Positions 35,121-43,901 are shown, counted from the first letter of the stretch. The stretch: 64,000 nt of DNA from an uncultured Planctomycetota bacterium (GCA_937944855.1 CALFAY010000026.1:1-64000), one strand, 5' to 3'. Notes: a model not told the origin generated them from the letters alone. Made by a program: numbers and translations.

Positions 35121-36011
35121 TTGAAAGTTACGAGCGGTTTTCCAGACAAACTTGCTTCGCCGGCGGGTGGCAGCGTTGACGAATGCTGGCTTCCCCTGGC
35201 GGGATACTGCGTCGCCTATCGTCTGTACGGCGAAGGTGTGCCGCTCATTCTGCTTCCCGGATTGGCGGGGGGCGCGACGCTTCTGGACCCCCTGGCCCGC
35301 AATCTGGCCGAGTTCTTCCGCGTATATGTGCCGGAACCTCGGGGCGAACGCCAGCCCTTCGACTTCCGTCATGCTGTTGGCGTTGCTGACCTGGTCGGCG
35401 ACGTCGTCGAGTTCTGCGATGCCCTTCGCCTGGAAAGACCCATCCTGATGGGCATCTCATTTGGCGGAGCGATCGCCCTGGAATCCACGATCCGCCATCC
35501 CGGCCGGTTCAGTGCGGTGATTGTGCAAGGGGCCGACATCCGCTTCGAACCGACGTTGCTGCGGCGAGTCTCGGGCGAGATCTTGAACGGATACCCGCTG
35601 CCAACTGACAGCCCCTTCGTCAATCAGTTTTTCAACCTGCTCTTCGGCTGTCGTCCCCGCGACAATCGTCTGGTTCGGTACGTGACGGAAACCTGTTGGC
35701 AGACCGATCAGGCAGTGATGGCTCGGCGATTCAACCTCGCCTCCGAGATCGACTTGACGGGCCGGCTCGGAACCCTCCGTGTCCCCGCCTTTCTGATTCG
35801 CGGAGGTCGAGATCTGTTCGTCTCCGCCAAAGGCACGGCCGAGATGGTGCGGCAAATTCCGGATGCCGAATCTGTCGAACTGCCCTCGGCCGGGCACTTG
35901 GCTTTTCTGACCCATGCTCGGGAGATTGCACGGTTGGTCGTCCGCTTTGCCCGCGACGTGGGACTTCTGGACGCCGTGGCTTCGGCCAATTCCTGCGATA
36001 GTCAAGCCTAG
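35121..36011 (+). CDS. alpha/beta hydrolase
   Basis: A 296-residue alpha/beta hydrolase-fold protein. The oxyanion region is PLILLPGLAGGATLLDPLA. The nucleophile elbow is GISFGG (GxSxG, Ser in ILMGISFGGAIALES), an acidic residue lies in FLIRGGRDLFVS, and the catalytic His is in LPSAGHLAFLTH. It probably cleaves an ester or similar bond; the substrate is unknown. No ATG fits. TTG 35121 was chosen because AGGGA stands 8 nt before it; the earlier TTG at 35073 has its AAGGA too close. It is divergent from the membrane sigma-54 activator and probably under its control. Confidence 0.8.
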   Translation: MKVTSGFPDKLASPAGGSVDECWLPLAGYCVAYRLYGEGVPLILLPGLAGGATLLDPLARNLAEFFRVYVPEPRGERQPFDFRHAVGVADLVGDVVEFCDALRLERPILMGISFGGAIALESTIRHPGRFSAVIVQGADIRFEPTLLRRVSGEILNGYPLPTDSPFVNQFFNLLFGCRPRDNRLVRYVTETCWQTDQAVMARRFNLASEIDLTGRLGTLRVPAFLIRGGRDLFVSAKGTAEMVRQIPDAESVELPSAGHLAFLTHAREIARLVVRFARDVGLLDAVASANSCDSQA

Positions 36012-36030
36012 ACCCTTGCCTCACGGGTTC

Positions 36031-36070
36031 GGGTGTGTTCCAGTAGCTGCCAACCCGCTGGAACACACCC
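36031..36070 (+). terminator. terminator hairpin after the alpha/beta hydrolase
   Basis: A perfect 13-bp stem, GGGTGTGTTCCAG (36031-36043) with CTGGAACACACCC (36058-36070), and a 14-nt loop, followed by the pyrimidine-rich CCTTTCCTTTTCC. It lies 20 nt after the stop codon. Confidence 0.6.
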
Positions 36071-36130
36071 CCTTTCCTTTTCCGCCCGTGGCAGGCCACG
36101 AAAAAGTTTTCATGCCAGCGGCTCCTTCTC

Positions 36131-36151
36131 CCCTCTCCCGGTGGGAGAGGG
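36131..36151. repeat. palindromic REP-like element
   Basis: CCCTCTCCC, GGT, GGGAGAGGG forms a perfect 9-bp hairpin followed by AGTCAGGGTGAGGG. This sequence style is a widespread bacterial REP-like intergenic element. It stands directly before the inverted copy of the GC-rich repeat. Confidence 0.55.
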
Positions 36152-36169
36152 AGTCAGGGTGAGGGCGGC

Positions 36170-36270
36170 AATCACAATTGCGCGCTGCGATTGCCAATTT
36201 CGTGCCGCAATTCGCAACTCCGAGCCGCGACCGCCATTCCGAGCCGCGACCGCCAGGGAGCGGGTTCCCT
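36170..36270 (-). repeat. dispersed GC-rich intergenic repeat, copy C (inverted)
   Basis: The reverse complement of 36238-36266 equals 146-174 over 29 bases without a mismatch, and the units continue leftwards with degenerate GGCAAT and CGGCTCGGA pieces to about 36170. The 36012-36420 gap holds no gene: only the terminator, the palindrome, this repeat, and an A/T and CA tract (36290-36330). Confidence 0.7.
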
Positions 36271-36420
36271 GGCCCTCCGGTTGACGGTTGGAAAAATTTT
36301 TCTTTTTCCACTTGACACACACACACAAATTAGAGGGTGGATTGAAGTCGAAGTCGGTCCAAGTTCCAATCGGTTTCTGGGCAGTTTCGCAGGCATCTTT
36401 TCGCAGGAAGGAGGCGGCCC

Positions 36421-36885
36421 GTGGGCCGATTGATCCGCAAGGCGTCGTGGTGGGTGTGGCTGGGGCCTGGTATCGTACTGGCCGCGGTGCTGTGCGTGGT
36501 TCTTTGGCCTAGCATCCAGGCCCAGGAACCGCAGCCGATCTACCAGGGTATTGAGGTCCAGTTTGATTCGGATAACTACACCATCAGCGAGGGAGCGACA
36601 CTCACAATCACCGTCACCCTCACCCAGTCGTCCAGCCAGCCGGTCGCAGTTCAGTGGACGGCCAGTGGAACGGAAAGCGACGGCACCTATTACCAGGAGA
36701 CCGGCACTCTCGAGTTTGAGGCTGGGGAGACAGCGAAGAGCGTTGCGATCCTTCTCGAGCAAGACAGCTGTTGCCAGGGCACCCGGAGGCTGATCGCTAC
36801 GTTGAGCAATCCGAATGGGGCGGTGCTTGGCACCCCCTCTACCGCGAGGGTGAATGTTCTCGATGACGACGTGTGTCCTGAATAG
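36421..36885 (+). CDS. exported Calx-beta domain protein
   Basis: A 154-residue protein with a signal peptide or anchor (WWVWLGPGIVLAAVLCVVLWPSIQAQ). It carries a single Calx-beta repeat (EVQFDSDNYTISEGATLTITVTL ... GTLEFEAGETAKSVAI ... ARVNVLDDD), a Ca2+-binding beta-sandwich found in surface proteins. A cysteine pair (DSCCQG) sits in a loop. GTG 36421 follows the strong site AGGAAGGAGG. It is the first gene of a lower-GC stretch and is 38 nt from the next gene, so probably co-transcribed. Confidence 0.75.
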   Translation: MGRLIRKASWWVWLGPGIVLAAVLCVVLWPSIQAQEPQPIYQGIEVQFDSDNYTISEGATLTITVTLTQSSSQPVAVQWTASGTESDGTYYQETGTLEFEAGETAKSVAILLEQDSCCQGTRRLIATLSNPNGAVLGTPSTARVNVLDDDVCPE

Positions 36886-36923
36886 ATGCATTTTCGCTGT
36901 GCTGTAGGGCGTCTCCGGGGAAA

Positions 36924-37850
36924 GTGCCCGTGGCGATCGCACCGAGTCTCTCGTGGTCTGCGTTGCTCTGGATGGGGGTTCGCCGGAGTCCCTTGATTCC
37001 CTGCGTTGTAGGGATTGTTCTCCTGGCGGCTGCCTTTCTCAAGGCATACGCTCTAGCCACGGAATCCCTGCCAGAAAAGAGTCTTCTGACATCGCGATCA
37101 TTACTGCTCCCCCTCACGCTGTTTGAGTTTGCTCTCGGCCTTTGGCTCTTGAGTGGGCTACATGCGAGGCTGGCACGTTACGTCGTAATGTTCTTGTTTT
37201 TCACGTTCCTTGAGATCGCTCTCTACCAAGCGCTGGCCGATGAGCGTTCGTGCGGCTGCCTTGGAAAGCTTAGCGTACATCCGTGGATCATGGTTTTCGT
37301 TGATAGTATTTGTCTCTTGCTTCTTGTGATTTGGCACCCCCCGCGAAATGGAGCGACGATTTGGTCCCATCGCTGGAGATTAGTGACTGTCGTCGCGGTC
37401 TTCATCCTTTTCAGCGTTCCTGGGACAACGCATATGGTTTATTACATCCCCGCAGGAGTAACACACTATCTTCGACAGGATCCCCGGCTTCAGAGATCGA
37501 TTAACCTCAGCGTGCGAAATGCTACGAAGCAAGAGGTTCTCCAGGCAATAGGGAAGGCAACGGGCCTCGATCTAACCGCAGACGGCAAGGTTTTCGATAC
37601 CCGTCCTCGCGTGGGCACTGTGGAATTACACGGGGTCCCGGCGTGGGCCGCGATGGAGTTCCTCGCACAAGACCAAGCGGTGCCGGCTCGGTGGGTCGTC
37701 CGCGAGAACGGTTATGAACTTGTCACCGTAGTGCCCCTGGGAAATGATGCCGTTCCCACGCTCCTGGGCGTCGTTGTGTGTGCTCTGTGGGTTGGGGCAA
37801 TGCTCTTATCCGGGTACATTCCGCGGAGGGGTTCGGCACGTGCTGCATAG
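36924..37850 (+). CDS. MauE/DoxX-like membrane protein fused to an STN-like domain
   Basis: A 308-residue protein with two parts. The first 170 residues have four or five membrane helices in the MauE/DoxX pattern, including LLPLTLFEFALGLWLL and the redox-type cysteines SCGCLGKLSVHPW, which in relatives pass electrons for disulfide handling. After a further helix at about 155-172, the C-terminal 125 residues (LQRSINLSVRNATKQEVLQAIGKATGLDLTADG) look like a secretin/TonB short N-terminal (STN) fold. One last helix ends the chain (LLGVVVCALWVGAMLLSGY). The pairing of a redox membrane domain with STN is unusual. GTG 36924 has a weak site; ATG 36972 is an alternative. Composition is lower in GC than neighbouring regions. 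Confidence 0.65.
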   Translation: MPVAIAPSLSWSALLWMGVRRSPLIPCVVGIVLLAAAFLKAYALATESLPEKSLLTSRSLLLPLTLFEFALGLWLLSGLHARLARYVVMFLFFTFLEIALYQALADERSCGCLGKLSVHPWIMVFVDSICLLLLVIWHPPRNGATIWSHRWRLVTVVAVFILFSVPGTTHMVYYIPAGVTHYLRQDPRLQRSINLSVRNATKQEVLQAIGKATGLDLTADGKVFDTRPRVGTVELHGVPAWAAMEFLAQDQAVPARWVVRENGYELVTVVPLGNDAVPTLLGVVVCALWVGAMLLSGYIPRRGSARAA

Positions 37851-37881
37851 CCAGAGTCGCGACTCAGTGGGAGTAACCATC

Positions 37882-38468
37882 ATGAACAATGCGCCTTTTC
37901 GAGGGCACCGTAGGTGGGTATTATTTGTCGCGGGCATTAGTGCGCTTGCTTTGGCACCGCTCGCGTGCGGCACGCGGGCCGTGCGCCCTGCGAGAGTTGC
38001 TGGGCAGGCTGGTGGACCATCACCGACCTTATCGGTGGCATCGAATGCCAACATGGATATGAGCACGACCCGACCAACTGCCCCCAGAATATGACGCCTA
38101 AGCAGCTCCTTGAGAACTGTTGGGAACTTAATGGTAATCGCCCTAGCCCGATCACTGGCAAGATTTGCAGGTGCTTCCAGTGTGGCCTTTCGCCGGACTG
38201 TGAAGAAGACCAAAGGTTCTGGGTGGCTTTTTGCGGGTGGAAAGATGCAAACCACGATGATCCGCGAGGGTGCCAAGTCCTCGAAGGCGGATATGGTTCG
38301 ATCAAGGAGTTCCGTCCGGCAGTAATTGTCCGAGGCGATCGGTGCGATTACGGATCGAATTCGACCTACGCTCCGAGGGTGGGTTGCGGCGGACCATGGG
38401 CATTCCAGCTACCTGCTAACTGTACTGCTTCGAACTGCGAGGGGCAGGGCGAGTGGACGGTTGAATAG
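37882..38468 (+). pseudogene. cysteine-rich secreted protein, frameshifted
   Basis: From ATG 37882 one frame encodes a signal peptide (WVLFVAGISALALAPLACG), then drifts into a stretch without similarity and stops near 38094. The other frame, open from about 37965 to 38468, encodes a cysteine-rich domain: CESCWAGWW, ECQHGYEHDPTNC, CRCFQCGLSPDC, FCGW and a GCGGPWAFQLPANCTASNCEG tail. Joining the frames with a one-base shift between about 37950 and 37990 gives one roughly 195-residue secreted protein. Either the gene is broken or the read has an indel. A GTG at 37965 could start the second part alone but would leave it without a signal. It may be a partner of the MauE-like redox protein (inference). 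Confidence 0.55.
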
Positions 38469-38629
38469 GTTGGCACTTGGGCGAAGTGCAAATACGGCCA
38501 TACCGAACCGAGGTAGCAGAGAGCCATCTGGTAGCTTAGGTGGACAACTTTGCGTATTGAGTCTGGGCCTTGCAACGCGGGAGCTAAGCCACACATAAGG
38601 ATCGTTGGTATCGTCTCCGGAGATCCGCT

Positions 38630-39733
38630 ATGATCTGCTGCGCTTGGAGCTGGATGCTGCTCTCGGCATTCCCGATGGGAGGAGTGCCGTCGGGGAGTGG
38701 ACAAAGTTCGTTCACCGTGAAGGAAGCGGATTTGATCAAGCATCTCAAGGCAAGAGATTCTCAATTCGACAACGCGAAGCTGGAGTATACAAGATGGGGC
38801 GAGATAAATCTACCAATCAGTTCCCACCCGCCGCAGATGATGAGCAAGGAGGAGTGGATGCGTTGGCGGGGCGGAGAAATGAAGACAATTCCATTTCGCT
38901 TCCACGAGCACATGGTAGTTCGAGGTGCCGAGACGACGTTCCTTCGCCAATCGGACCCTGCGTTCAAACAACCTGACGGAGAGTTAGGGGTCGTCCCCTA
39001 TCAGAAGTGGAGCAACACTGCAGGGCTGGCGCGGGAGATCACCGACAGGCCTGGGGGGCGCATTGGCGACCGGATCATGGAAATCAAGCCCCCTCATCCT
39101 TTGATCCTAGAGCAACGGATGGCAGTAGAATTCGTTCACGGGTTCGGATTTGGAAAACGGATCAAGGACGCAACTGTCGTGGAATCGAACAGTTCGCGGA
39201 CGATCATTAGAGGCACAATCCAGATTTGGAGGAAGGACCTAAGCACCTATGAGATCGAGCTCGATAGTCAATTCATCGTCAGGAAAGCCGTAATCGATTG
39301 TGATGTAGAAGGGAACCTGACCCGCTTCGAGGTCGCGACCCAAGGCTCGGTCGAGAAGGGCGGATTCGTGTTTGCAAAGGAGGGCCACTTCAAGAGGATC
39401 TGGCAAGGGCAAGTTGTTGATGGTAAGAGAACGGGAGAGCCGAAGATCGTGAATGAGTTTAAGGCGCGATTCAACAACGTGCAGTTCAATCTCGACGATG
39501 GTGCGTATGCAGAGCTTATAAAGATGGAGATTACTCCGGGGACGACTGTCTTCGACAGGGTTAGAGGCAGAAACTACGTGGTTCTCGAAGATGGGACGGA
39601 GGTAGAGCGGCCGAATTTCTTACCGAAGCCCTCACCGGCAAACGCATTTGCTAGATGGATCTTCGTCAATCTCGCTATGATGATCCTGCTTGCGCTTCTT
39701 CGTATTATCTGGCAGGTATGGCCCGTCCGATAA
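38630..39733 (+). CDS. exported protein with C-terminal anchor, unknown
   Basis: A 367-residue protein with a short hydrophobic start (CAWSWMLLSAFPMGG) that may be a signal peptide. A long beta-rich body of lipoprotein-carrier style follows (NAKLEYTRWGEINLP, TYEIELDSQFIVRKAVIDCDVEGNLTRFEVATQG, FVFAKEGHFKRIWQGQVVDGKR). It ends in a membrane helix at about 344-362 (WIFVNLAMMILLALLRIIW). No named family is recognised. Base and codon use (AT-richer, many AGG/AGA codons) are unlike the window as a whole and match its upstream neighbours. Confidence 0.65.
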   Translation: MICCAWSWMLLSAFPMGGVPSGSGQSSFTVKEADLIKHLKARDSQFDNAKLEYTRWGEINLPISSHPPQMMSKEEWMRWRGGEMKTIPFRFHEHMVVRGAETTFLRQSDPAFKQPDGELGVVPYQKWSNTAGLAREITDRPGGRIGDRIMEIKPPHPLILEQRMAVEFVHGFGFGKRIKDATVVESNSSRTIIRGTIQIWRKDLSTYEIELDSQFIVRKAVIDCDVEGNLTRFEVATQGSVEKGGFVFAKEGHFKRIWQGQVVDGKRTGEPKIVNEFKARFNNVQFNLDDGAYAELIKMEITPGTTVFDRVRGRNYVVLEDGTEVERPNFLPKPSPANAFARWIFVNLAMMILLALLRIIWQVWPVR

Positions 39734-39926
39734 AATGTGCAACACATTGACCTTGACATGCAGCTGACGGGTAATGTGCTTTCTTGGAAATGTGCCAAGG
39801 ACGGTACTCGACCTTCGATATTCGTGTTCCGGCAGTAGAAGCTGTTAAGACCCGCCGGACAAAATTCCTCTGGCCGGATAAGGTCCTGTCTGCCATACTC
39901 TTCGGCCCGTTCATGGAGGAGCACTT

Positions 39927-40250
39927 ATGACCCGGCAACTGCTTGCGGACGACTTATAAGACGCCATCGGCGATTATCTTCCCCAGCGGCCACGTTCGCC
40001 GCATGGAGGCCGACCGCCCATTGACAACCGCATCATCGTGGCAGCCATCCTCTTCGTGCTGCGGACCGGCATCGCCTGGGCCGACCTGCCGCGGGAGATG
40101 GGCTGCTCCTGTAAGACATGCTTGCGACGGCTCAAGGAATGGAGCGAGGCCGGAGTATGGCAGCGGGTGTACCCGCATTTACTCCGTGGGCTGCGGATGG
40201 CGGAACGGCTGGAGATGAAGGTTCCGCCTTCCCCGACAGGCCTGCCCTAG
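39927..40250 (+). pseudogene. IS5-type transposase remnant
   Basis: ATG 39927 follows GGAGGAG and reads MTRQLLADDL, then TAA, then DAIGDYLPQRPRS-PHGGRPPIDNRIIVAAI and FVLRTGIAWADLPREMGC-TCLRRLKEWSEAGVWQRVYPHLLRGLRMAE. This is the N-terminal (DUF4096-like) domain of an IS5-group transposase with an in-frame stop at codon 11 and a premature end at 40250. The catalytic DDE part is missing. No terminal inverted repeats could be identified. Confidence 0.75.
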
Positions 40251-40687
40251 GCCGGAGCACGGGCTTGGCTTTTTGGTTGGACGATCAGCTTGCTTCGGCT
40301 TGGCCGACATCAGGATGAGTGGCATTCGCGCCAAGGGCATCGTCATGAGCTGTTTCAGCGTTGCTGCCCTGTTTGGGCGAGGTGCTCTCCGGTTCTGACC
40401 TGCCAGCGACATTGCCCCCACGGCCAAAGCGTTTCTTAGAAAGGTGGTGCAGACCTTCGCATTGCAGGCGATGCCGTGGGCTGCCAGGCAGGCATGACCT
40501 CATTCGTTGACGCCGCCCCGAAGGATCCGTTGCCCTGTCGCCGGACACGTCCCATCAGGCGGGACCAGCCTCCGGAATGCAGAACCCCAGCGACGCGATT
40601 AGAGTATAACGTCAGTAACCTTGGCCCGAACCGACCGCGGACGCCCGGCGGTGGGGCAGCACGGCGGGACTGCCGAAGGACCATGCC
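40251..40687. other. gene-free stretch after the IS relic
   Basis: This stretch is 437 bp long. Open frames here show no signal, domain or ribosome site that I can support. It may hold decayed insertion-sequence DNA and the promoter for the kinase gene; a TATAAC-like stretch lies near 40605. Confidence 0.4.
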
Positions 40688-42190
40688 ATGAACCGCAGCA
40701 TCCTTTTCCAACTGACCGCGCCGTCCATCCTCATCGGGTTATTGTTATTTCTGGCCTGCCTGGTCAGCGCGTGGTACATCAATCAGCTTCAGTCCGACAT
40801 CTCCCGGGTGCTGGCCAAGAATGTCGAAAGTCTGGTCGCCGCTCAGCAGTTGGAGATCAGCCTGAGGCAGTTGCGATTCCATTGCTTTCTGTACGCGGTT
40901 CAGCCCGATCCGAGGCTTCTGGAAGAAATCGCCCAGAACAACGCCGCTTTCGAGGACGCCCTGGAGCGTGCCGAACGGGCCGTCATCGCTCCCGAGGAAT
41001 CGGTCTATCTGGAGGCCATCGAACAGGGGTACCAGGATTACCGGGGCGAGTTCCAGCGGATGCGGGCGGAGGTGGACCAAAGCGGGCCGCGCCAGGACTT
41101 TCTGAAACTGGCAGACGACCATCCGGTGCGCCACATCGTCGAGCCGTGTCGCCAACTTGTTACCCTAAACGAGCAGATGATGGCTGAGACGTTTGCCGAC
41201 CATCTCCGGCTTAGTCGCTGGCTTGGCCTGATCCTGCTGCTTCTGGGGCTGGGCGGTCCGTTGAGCGGCATCATCGCCGGTTATGGCGTGGCCCGCGGGC
41301 TGACCCGGTCGATCTACCAGCTCAGCGTTCGAGTGCAGGACATGGCCCAGCATCTGGAGCAGGAGGTCGGCTCGGTGCGGCTCAGCCCGGCCCAGGACAT
41401 CCGCAATCTGGACGGCCAGTTGAAGCATGTCGTGGATCGGGTCGCTGAGGTGACCCGGCGGCTGCGACGCCAGGAACAGGAAATGCTCCGCACCGAACAG
41501 TTGGCCGCGTTGGGACAATTGGCTGCGGGCCTGGCCCACGAGGTCCGCAATCCGCTCATGAGCGTCAAGTTACTCATCGAAAGCGCTTTGCGGTCCGACG
41601 GCCGCCGCGGACTCAACCAGCGGGACTTGCAAGTGATCCACGGCGAACTCACCCGCCTGGAGCGGACTTTGCAGGATTTCCTCGACTTCGCCCGGCCCCC
41701 CGCCCTGCGGCGTCAGACCCTGGATCTGCGGGAGCCGGTCCAGGCCGTGCTTGCTCTGGTCAGAACCCGCGCTCGCCAGCAGCAGGTCAACATCGTTTGC
41801 GATCTCCCGCCCCATGCCGTCCTGGTCGAACTGGACCGCGATCAGTTCCACACCGTCCTGGTCAATCTGTTCCTCAATGCTCTGGATGCCATGCCGCAAG
41901 GCGGGACGTTGCGGGTGATGGTGCGGCAGGATCCCTCCGAAGGCACGGTCCTGACTTTGACCGACACCGGCCCCGGCATCCCGCCGGACGTACTCCCCCG
42001 CTTGTTCACCCCCTTCGTCAGCAGCAAACCGACGGGCACGGGTCTGGGGCTGAGCCTGTCGCAGCGGATCGTGCGGGAACACGGCGGACTGGTGACGGCC
42101 CACAACCTGCCCGAAGGAGGGGCGTGTTTTCGGATCGTTTTGCCGCCGGTCGTGGCGGAGGTGGCGCATGCCGACGCTCTTGGTCATTGA
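40688..42190 (+). CDS. NtrB-like sensor histidine kinase
   Basis: A 500-residue membrane kinase. Helices at about 10-31 and 177-200 enclose a helical periplasmic sensor. A HAMP-like linker (about 200-255) and a coiled coil (GQLKHVVDRVAEVTRRLRRQEQEML) lead to the HisKA domain with the phosphorylated His284 in LAHEVRNPLMSVK. The HATPase has the N box FLNALDAMPQGG, G1 DTGPGIPPDVLPRLFTPF and G2 GTGLGLSLSQRIVREHGG. Its 3' end overlaps the response-regulator gene by 23 nt, so the two are translationally coupled and form one two-component system. The sensed signal is unknown. Confidence 0.92.
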   Translation: MNRSILFQLTAPSILIGLLLFLACLVSAWYINQLQSDISRVLAKNVESLVAAQQLEISLRQLRFHCFLYAVQPDPRLLEEIAQNNAAFEDALERAERAVIAPEESVYLEAIEQGYQDYRGEFQRMRAEVDQSGPRQDFLKLADDHPVRHIVEPCRQLVTLNEQMMAETFADHLRLSRWLGLILLLLGLGGPLSGIIAGYGVARGLTRSIYQLSVRVQDMAQHLEQEVGSVRLSPAQDIRNLDGQLKHVVDRVAEVTRRLRRQEQEMLRTEQLAALGQLAAGLAHEVRNPLMSVKLLIESALRSDGRRGLNQRDLQVIHGELTRLERTLQDFLDFARPPALRRQTLDLREPVQAVLALVRTRARQQQVNIVCDLPPHAVLVELDRDQFHTVLVNLFLNALDAMPQGGTLRVMVRQDPSEGTVLTLTDTGPGIPPDVLPRLFTPFVSSKPTGTGLGLSLSQRIVREHGGLVTAHNLPEGGACFRIVLPPVVAEVAHADALGH

Positions 42191-43631
42191 TGACGAGCCG
42201 GGAGTGCAGTACTCCTTCCAGCGCATTTTCGAGGAAGGCGACGTCGAAGTGGTGACCGCCTCGACAGCCGCCGAAGGTCTGAGCCGCGCCGCCGAGACCA
42301 ACCCGGATGTCGTCGTCCTCGATTTGCAGCTGCCGGACCGCTCCGGGCTGGAAGTGTTCGAGGCCCTGCGCCAGGCCGACCCACGGCGGCCGGTGATCTT
42401 CATCACCGCTCACGGCACGACCGCGTCGGCCATCGAGGCCATGAAGCACGGGGCTTTCGATTACCTGGTCAAACCGGTCGACTTGGAACGGCTCATGCAA
42501 GTGCTGGAGCGGGCCTGCGAAGCGGCTCGGCTGATGCGGGTGCCGGCCATGCTGCCGGCCGAGGATGAAGCCGACCAGATCATTGGCCGCTCGGCGGTCA
42601 TGCAGGAGATGTGCAAACTCATCGGTCGGCTGGCTCCGCAGGATGTCAATGTGCTCATCGTTGGTGAGAGCGGAACCGGCAAAGAGCTGGTCGCTCGGGC
42701 CTTGTATCACCACAGCCGGCGGGCCGATCAATCTTTCCTGGCCATCAATTGCGCGGCCCTTCCGGAGACGTTGCTGGAAAGCGAGCTGTTCGGCCACGAA
42801 GCGGGAGCGTTCACCGGAGCGGTCAAGCGGCGCATCGGCAAGTTCGAGCAATGCGACGGGGGGACGCTGTTTCTTGACGAGATCGGCGACATGCCCCCGG
42901 CGGTGCAGGCGAAGATGCTTCGCATCGTCCAGGATCAGACCTTCGAGCGGGTCGGCGGCAACGAGACGGTGCGGACCGACGTCCGCCTCCTGTTCGCCAC
43001 CAATCAGGACCTGGAAAAGCTGGTGGAGGAAGGGAAGTTCCGCAAGGACCTCTTCTTCCGACTCCGCAACCTGATCATCCAGGTGCCGCCGCTGCGGGAC
43101 CGCCTCGACGACGTGCCGGAACTGGCCCACTACTTCCTGTTCCGCTTCAACCGCCAACTGGGACTGGACCTGCGCGGCTTCTCGCCGGAAGCCCTGGAAC
43201 TGATGCAACGCTATCCCTGGCCGGGGAACGTCCGCGAATTGCAAGGCGCGGTGCAGCACGCCATGCTACACGCCTCTGGACATATCGTCGTTCCGGAGTT
43301 CCTGCCGCCGTCGATCAATCCCGCGGCCGCGTTACCGGGTCCTTCCACCGCCTTGCCCAAAGGCCGCTTCGACCTGGAACAGTTCATCGACGATCTCTTG
43401 GCCCAGCCGCACGTCACCGACCTGTATGCCCAGGTGCTGCATCGCGTGGAGCGGATGCTGTTCTCGCGGGTGCTGGCTCACACTCAAGGGCGACAGTCCA
43501 AGGCCAGCGAACTGCTCGGCCTCAATCGGACCACCTTGCGGAATAAACTTCGCAGCCTGGGCATGCACATCGACCGCATCGTTTCCGAACACGAAGGTCC
43601 GTGGGGTGATCCCGAGCCGGGCGAAAGCTGA
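42168..43631 (+). CDS. NtrC-family response regulator, sigma-54 activator
   Basis: A 487-residue three-domain protein. The receiver domain (1-115) has the acidic pair DDE near 8-10, phospho-acceptor Asp52 in VVLDLQLP and Lys102 in YLVKPVD. The AAA+ domain has Walker A GESGTGKE at 166-173, GAFTGA at 213-218 and the sensor block [11 protein letters not shown] Fis-like helix-turn-helix ends the protein ([24 protein letters not shown]). It should activate RpoN promoters when phosphorylated by the kinase encoded just upstream. The perfect -24/-12 element 119 bp past its stop codon is an obvious candidate target. Confidence 0.93.
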   Translation: MPTLLVIDDEPGVQYSFQRIFEEGDVEVVTASTAAEGLSRAAETNPDVVVLDLQLPDRSGLEVFEALRQADPRRPVIFITAHGTTASAIEAMKHGAFDYLVKPVDLERLMQVLERACEAARLMRVPAMLPAEDEADQIIGRSAVMQEMCKLIGRLAPQDVNVLIVGESGTGKELVARALYHHSRRADQSFLAINCAALPETLLESELFGHEAGAFTGAVKRRIGKFEQCDGGTLFLDEIGDMPPAVQAKMLRIVQDQTFERVGGNETVRTDVRLLFATNQDLEKLVEEGKFRKDLFFRLRNLIIQVPPLRDRLDDVPELAHYFLFRFNRQLGLDLRGFSPEALELMQRYPWPGNVRELQGAVQHAMLHASGHIVVPEFLPPSINPAAALPGPSTALPKGRFDLEQFIDDLLAQPHVTDLYAQVLHRVERMLFSRVLAHTQGRQSKASELLGLNRTTLRNKLRSLGMHIDRIVSEHEGPWGDPEPGES

Positions 43632-43749
43632 GCAGTTTCTGCCCACAATGACCAGCGGCGCGTCCCTTCCTTGCCAGACCTGACCCGGCGAATATCCCGC
43701 GACTGGCCGATTTCTGGGGGATGTCCAGCGTTTTTCCGATCACGTCGAA

Positions 43750-43766
43750 TTGGCACGGTCCTTGCG
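43750..43766 (+). promoter_or_regulatory. perfect sigma-54 (-24/-12) promoter
   Basis: TTGGCACG, GTCC, TTGCG. GG at 43752-43753 and GC at 43764-43765 are 10 nt apart and every core position matches the RpoN consensus. The start point is expected near 43777. It lies in a 324-bp gap between the sigma-54 response regulator and a membrane-protein/glycosyltransferase pair. Confidence 0.75.
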
Positions 43767-43776
43767 TTGATTTTTC

Positions 43777-43901
43777 TCGACAAGTTGATTTGCGGATCAA
43801 GGCCAGGAGTGGGAAGCCATCACGTTCCTTGGGCTGGAGTCTGGCGACGGACCTGGAGGAAGGTTGATTGCGCGTGCGTGCCCACTCCTGGCCGGTTTTT
43901 T
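43777..43901 (+). ncRNA. candidate sigma-54-dependent small RNA
   Basis: Beginning at the predicted start of the sigma-54 promoter, the sequence runs to a perfect 13-bp inverted repeat: GGCCAGGAGTGGG (43801-43813) and CCCACTCCTGGCC (43881-43893). GG and six T (43896-43901) follow, as in an intrinsic terminator. The long stem encloses a 67-nt insert with its own short pairings. No convincing small coding frame is inside. The result would be a stable RNA of about 125 nt. Alternatively it is a structured leader of the 43956 gene with partial read-through. Confidence 0.5.

Noticed and set aside
36290-36330. A/T tract and CA dinucleotide run with TTGACA
   Set aside because: A -35-like hexamer exists but no acceptable -10 at 16-18 nt; treated as simple sequence.
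37965-38468. Cys-rich frame as an independent gene from GTG 37965
   Set aside because: It would lack the signal peptide that sits in the other frame immediately upstream; a frameshifted single gene is more likely.
38474-38492. TTGGCACTTGGG as a sigma-54 promoter before the 38630 gene
   Set aside because: No GC at the required 10-nt distance.
40688-43631. The kinase/regulator pair as PrsK/PrsR of the PEP-CTERM system
   Set aside because: The kinase lacks the multi-helix plus GAF layout of PrsK and is of NtrB type; no exosortase or prs gene is nearby.
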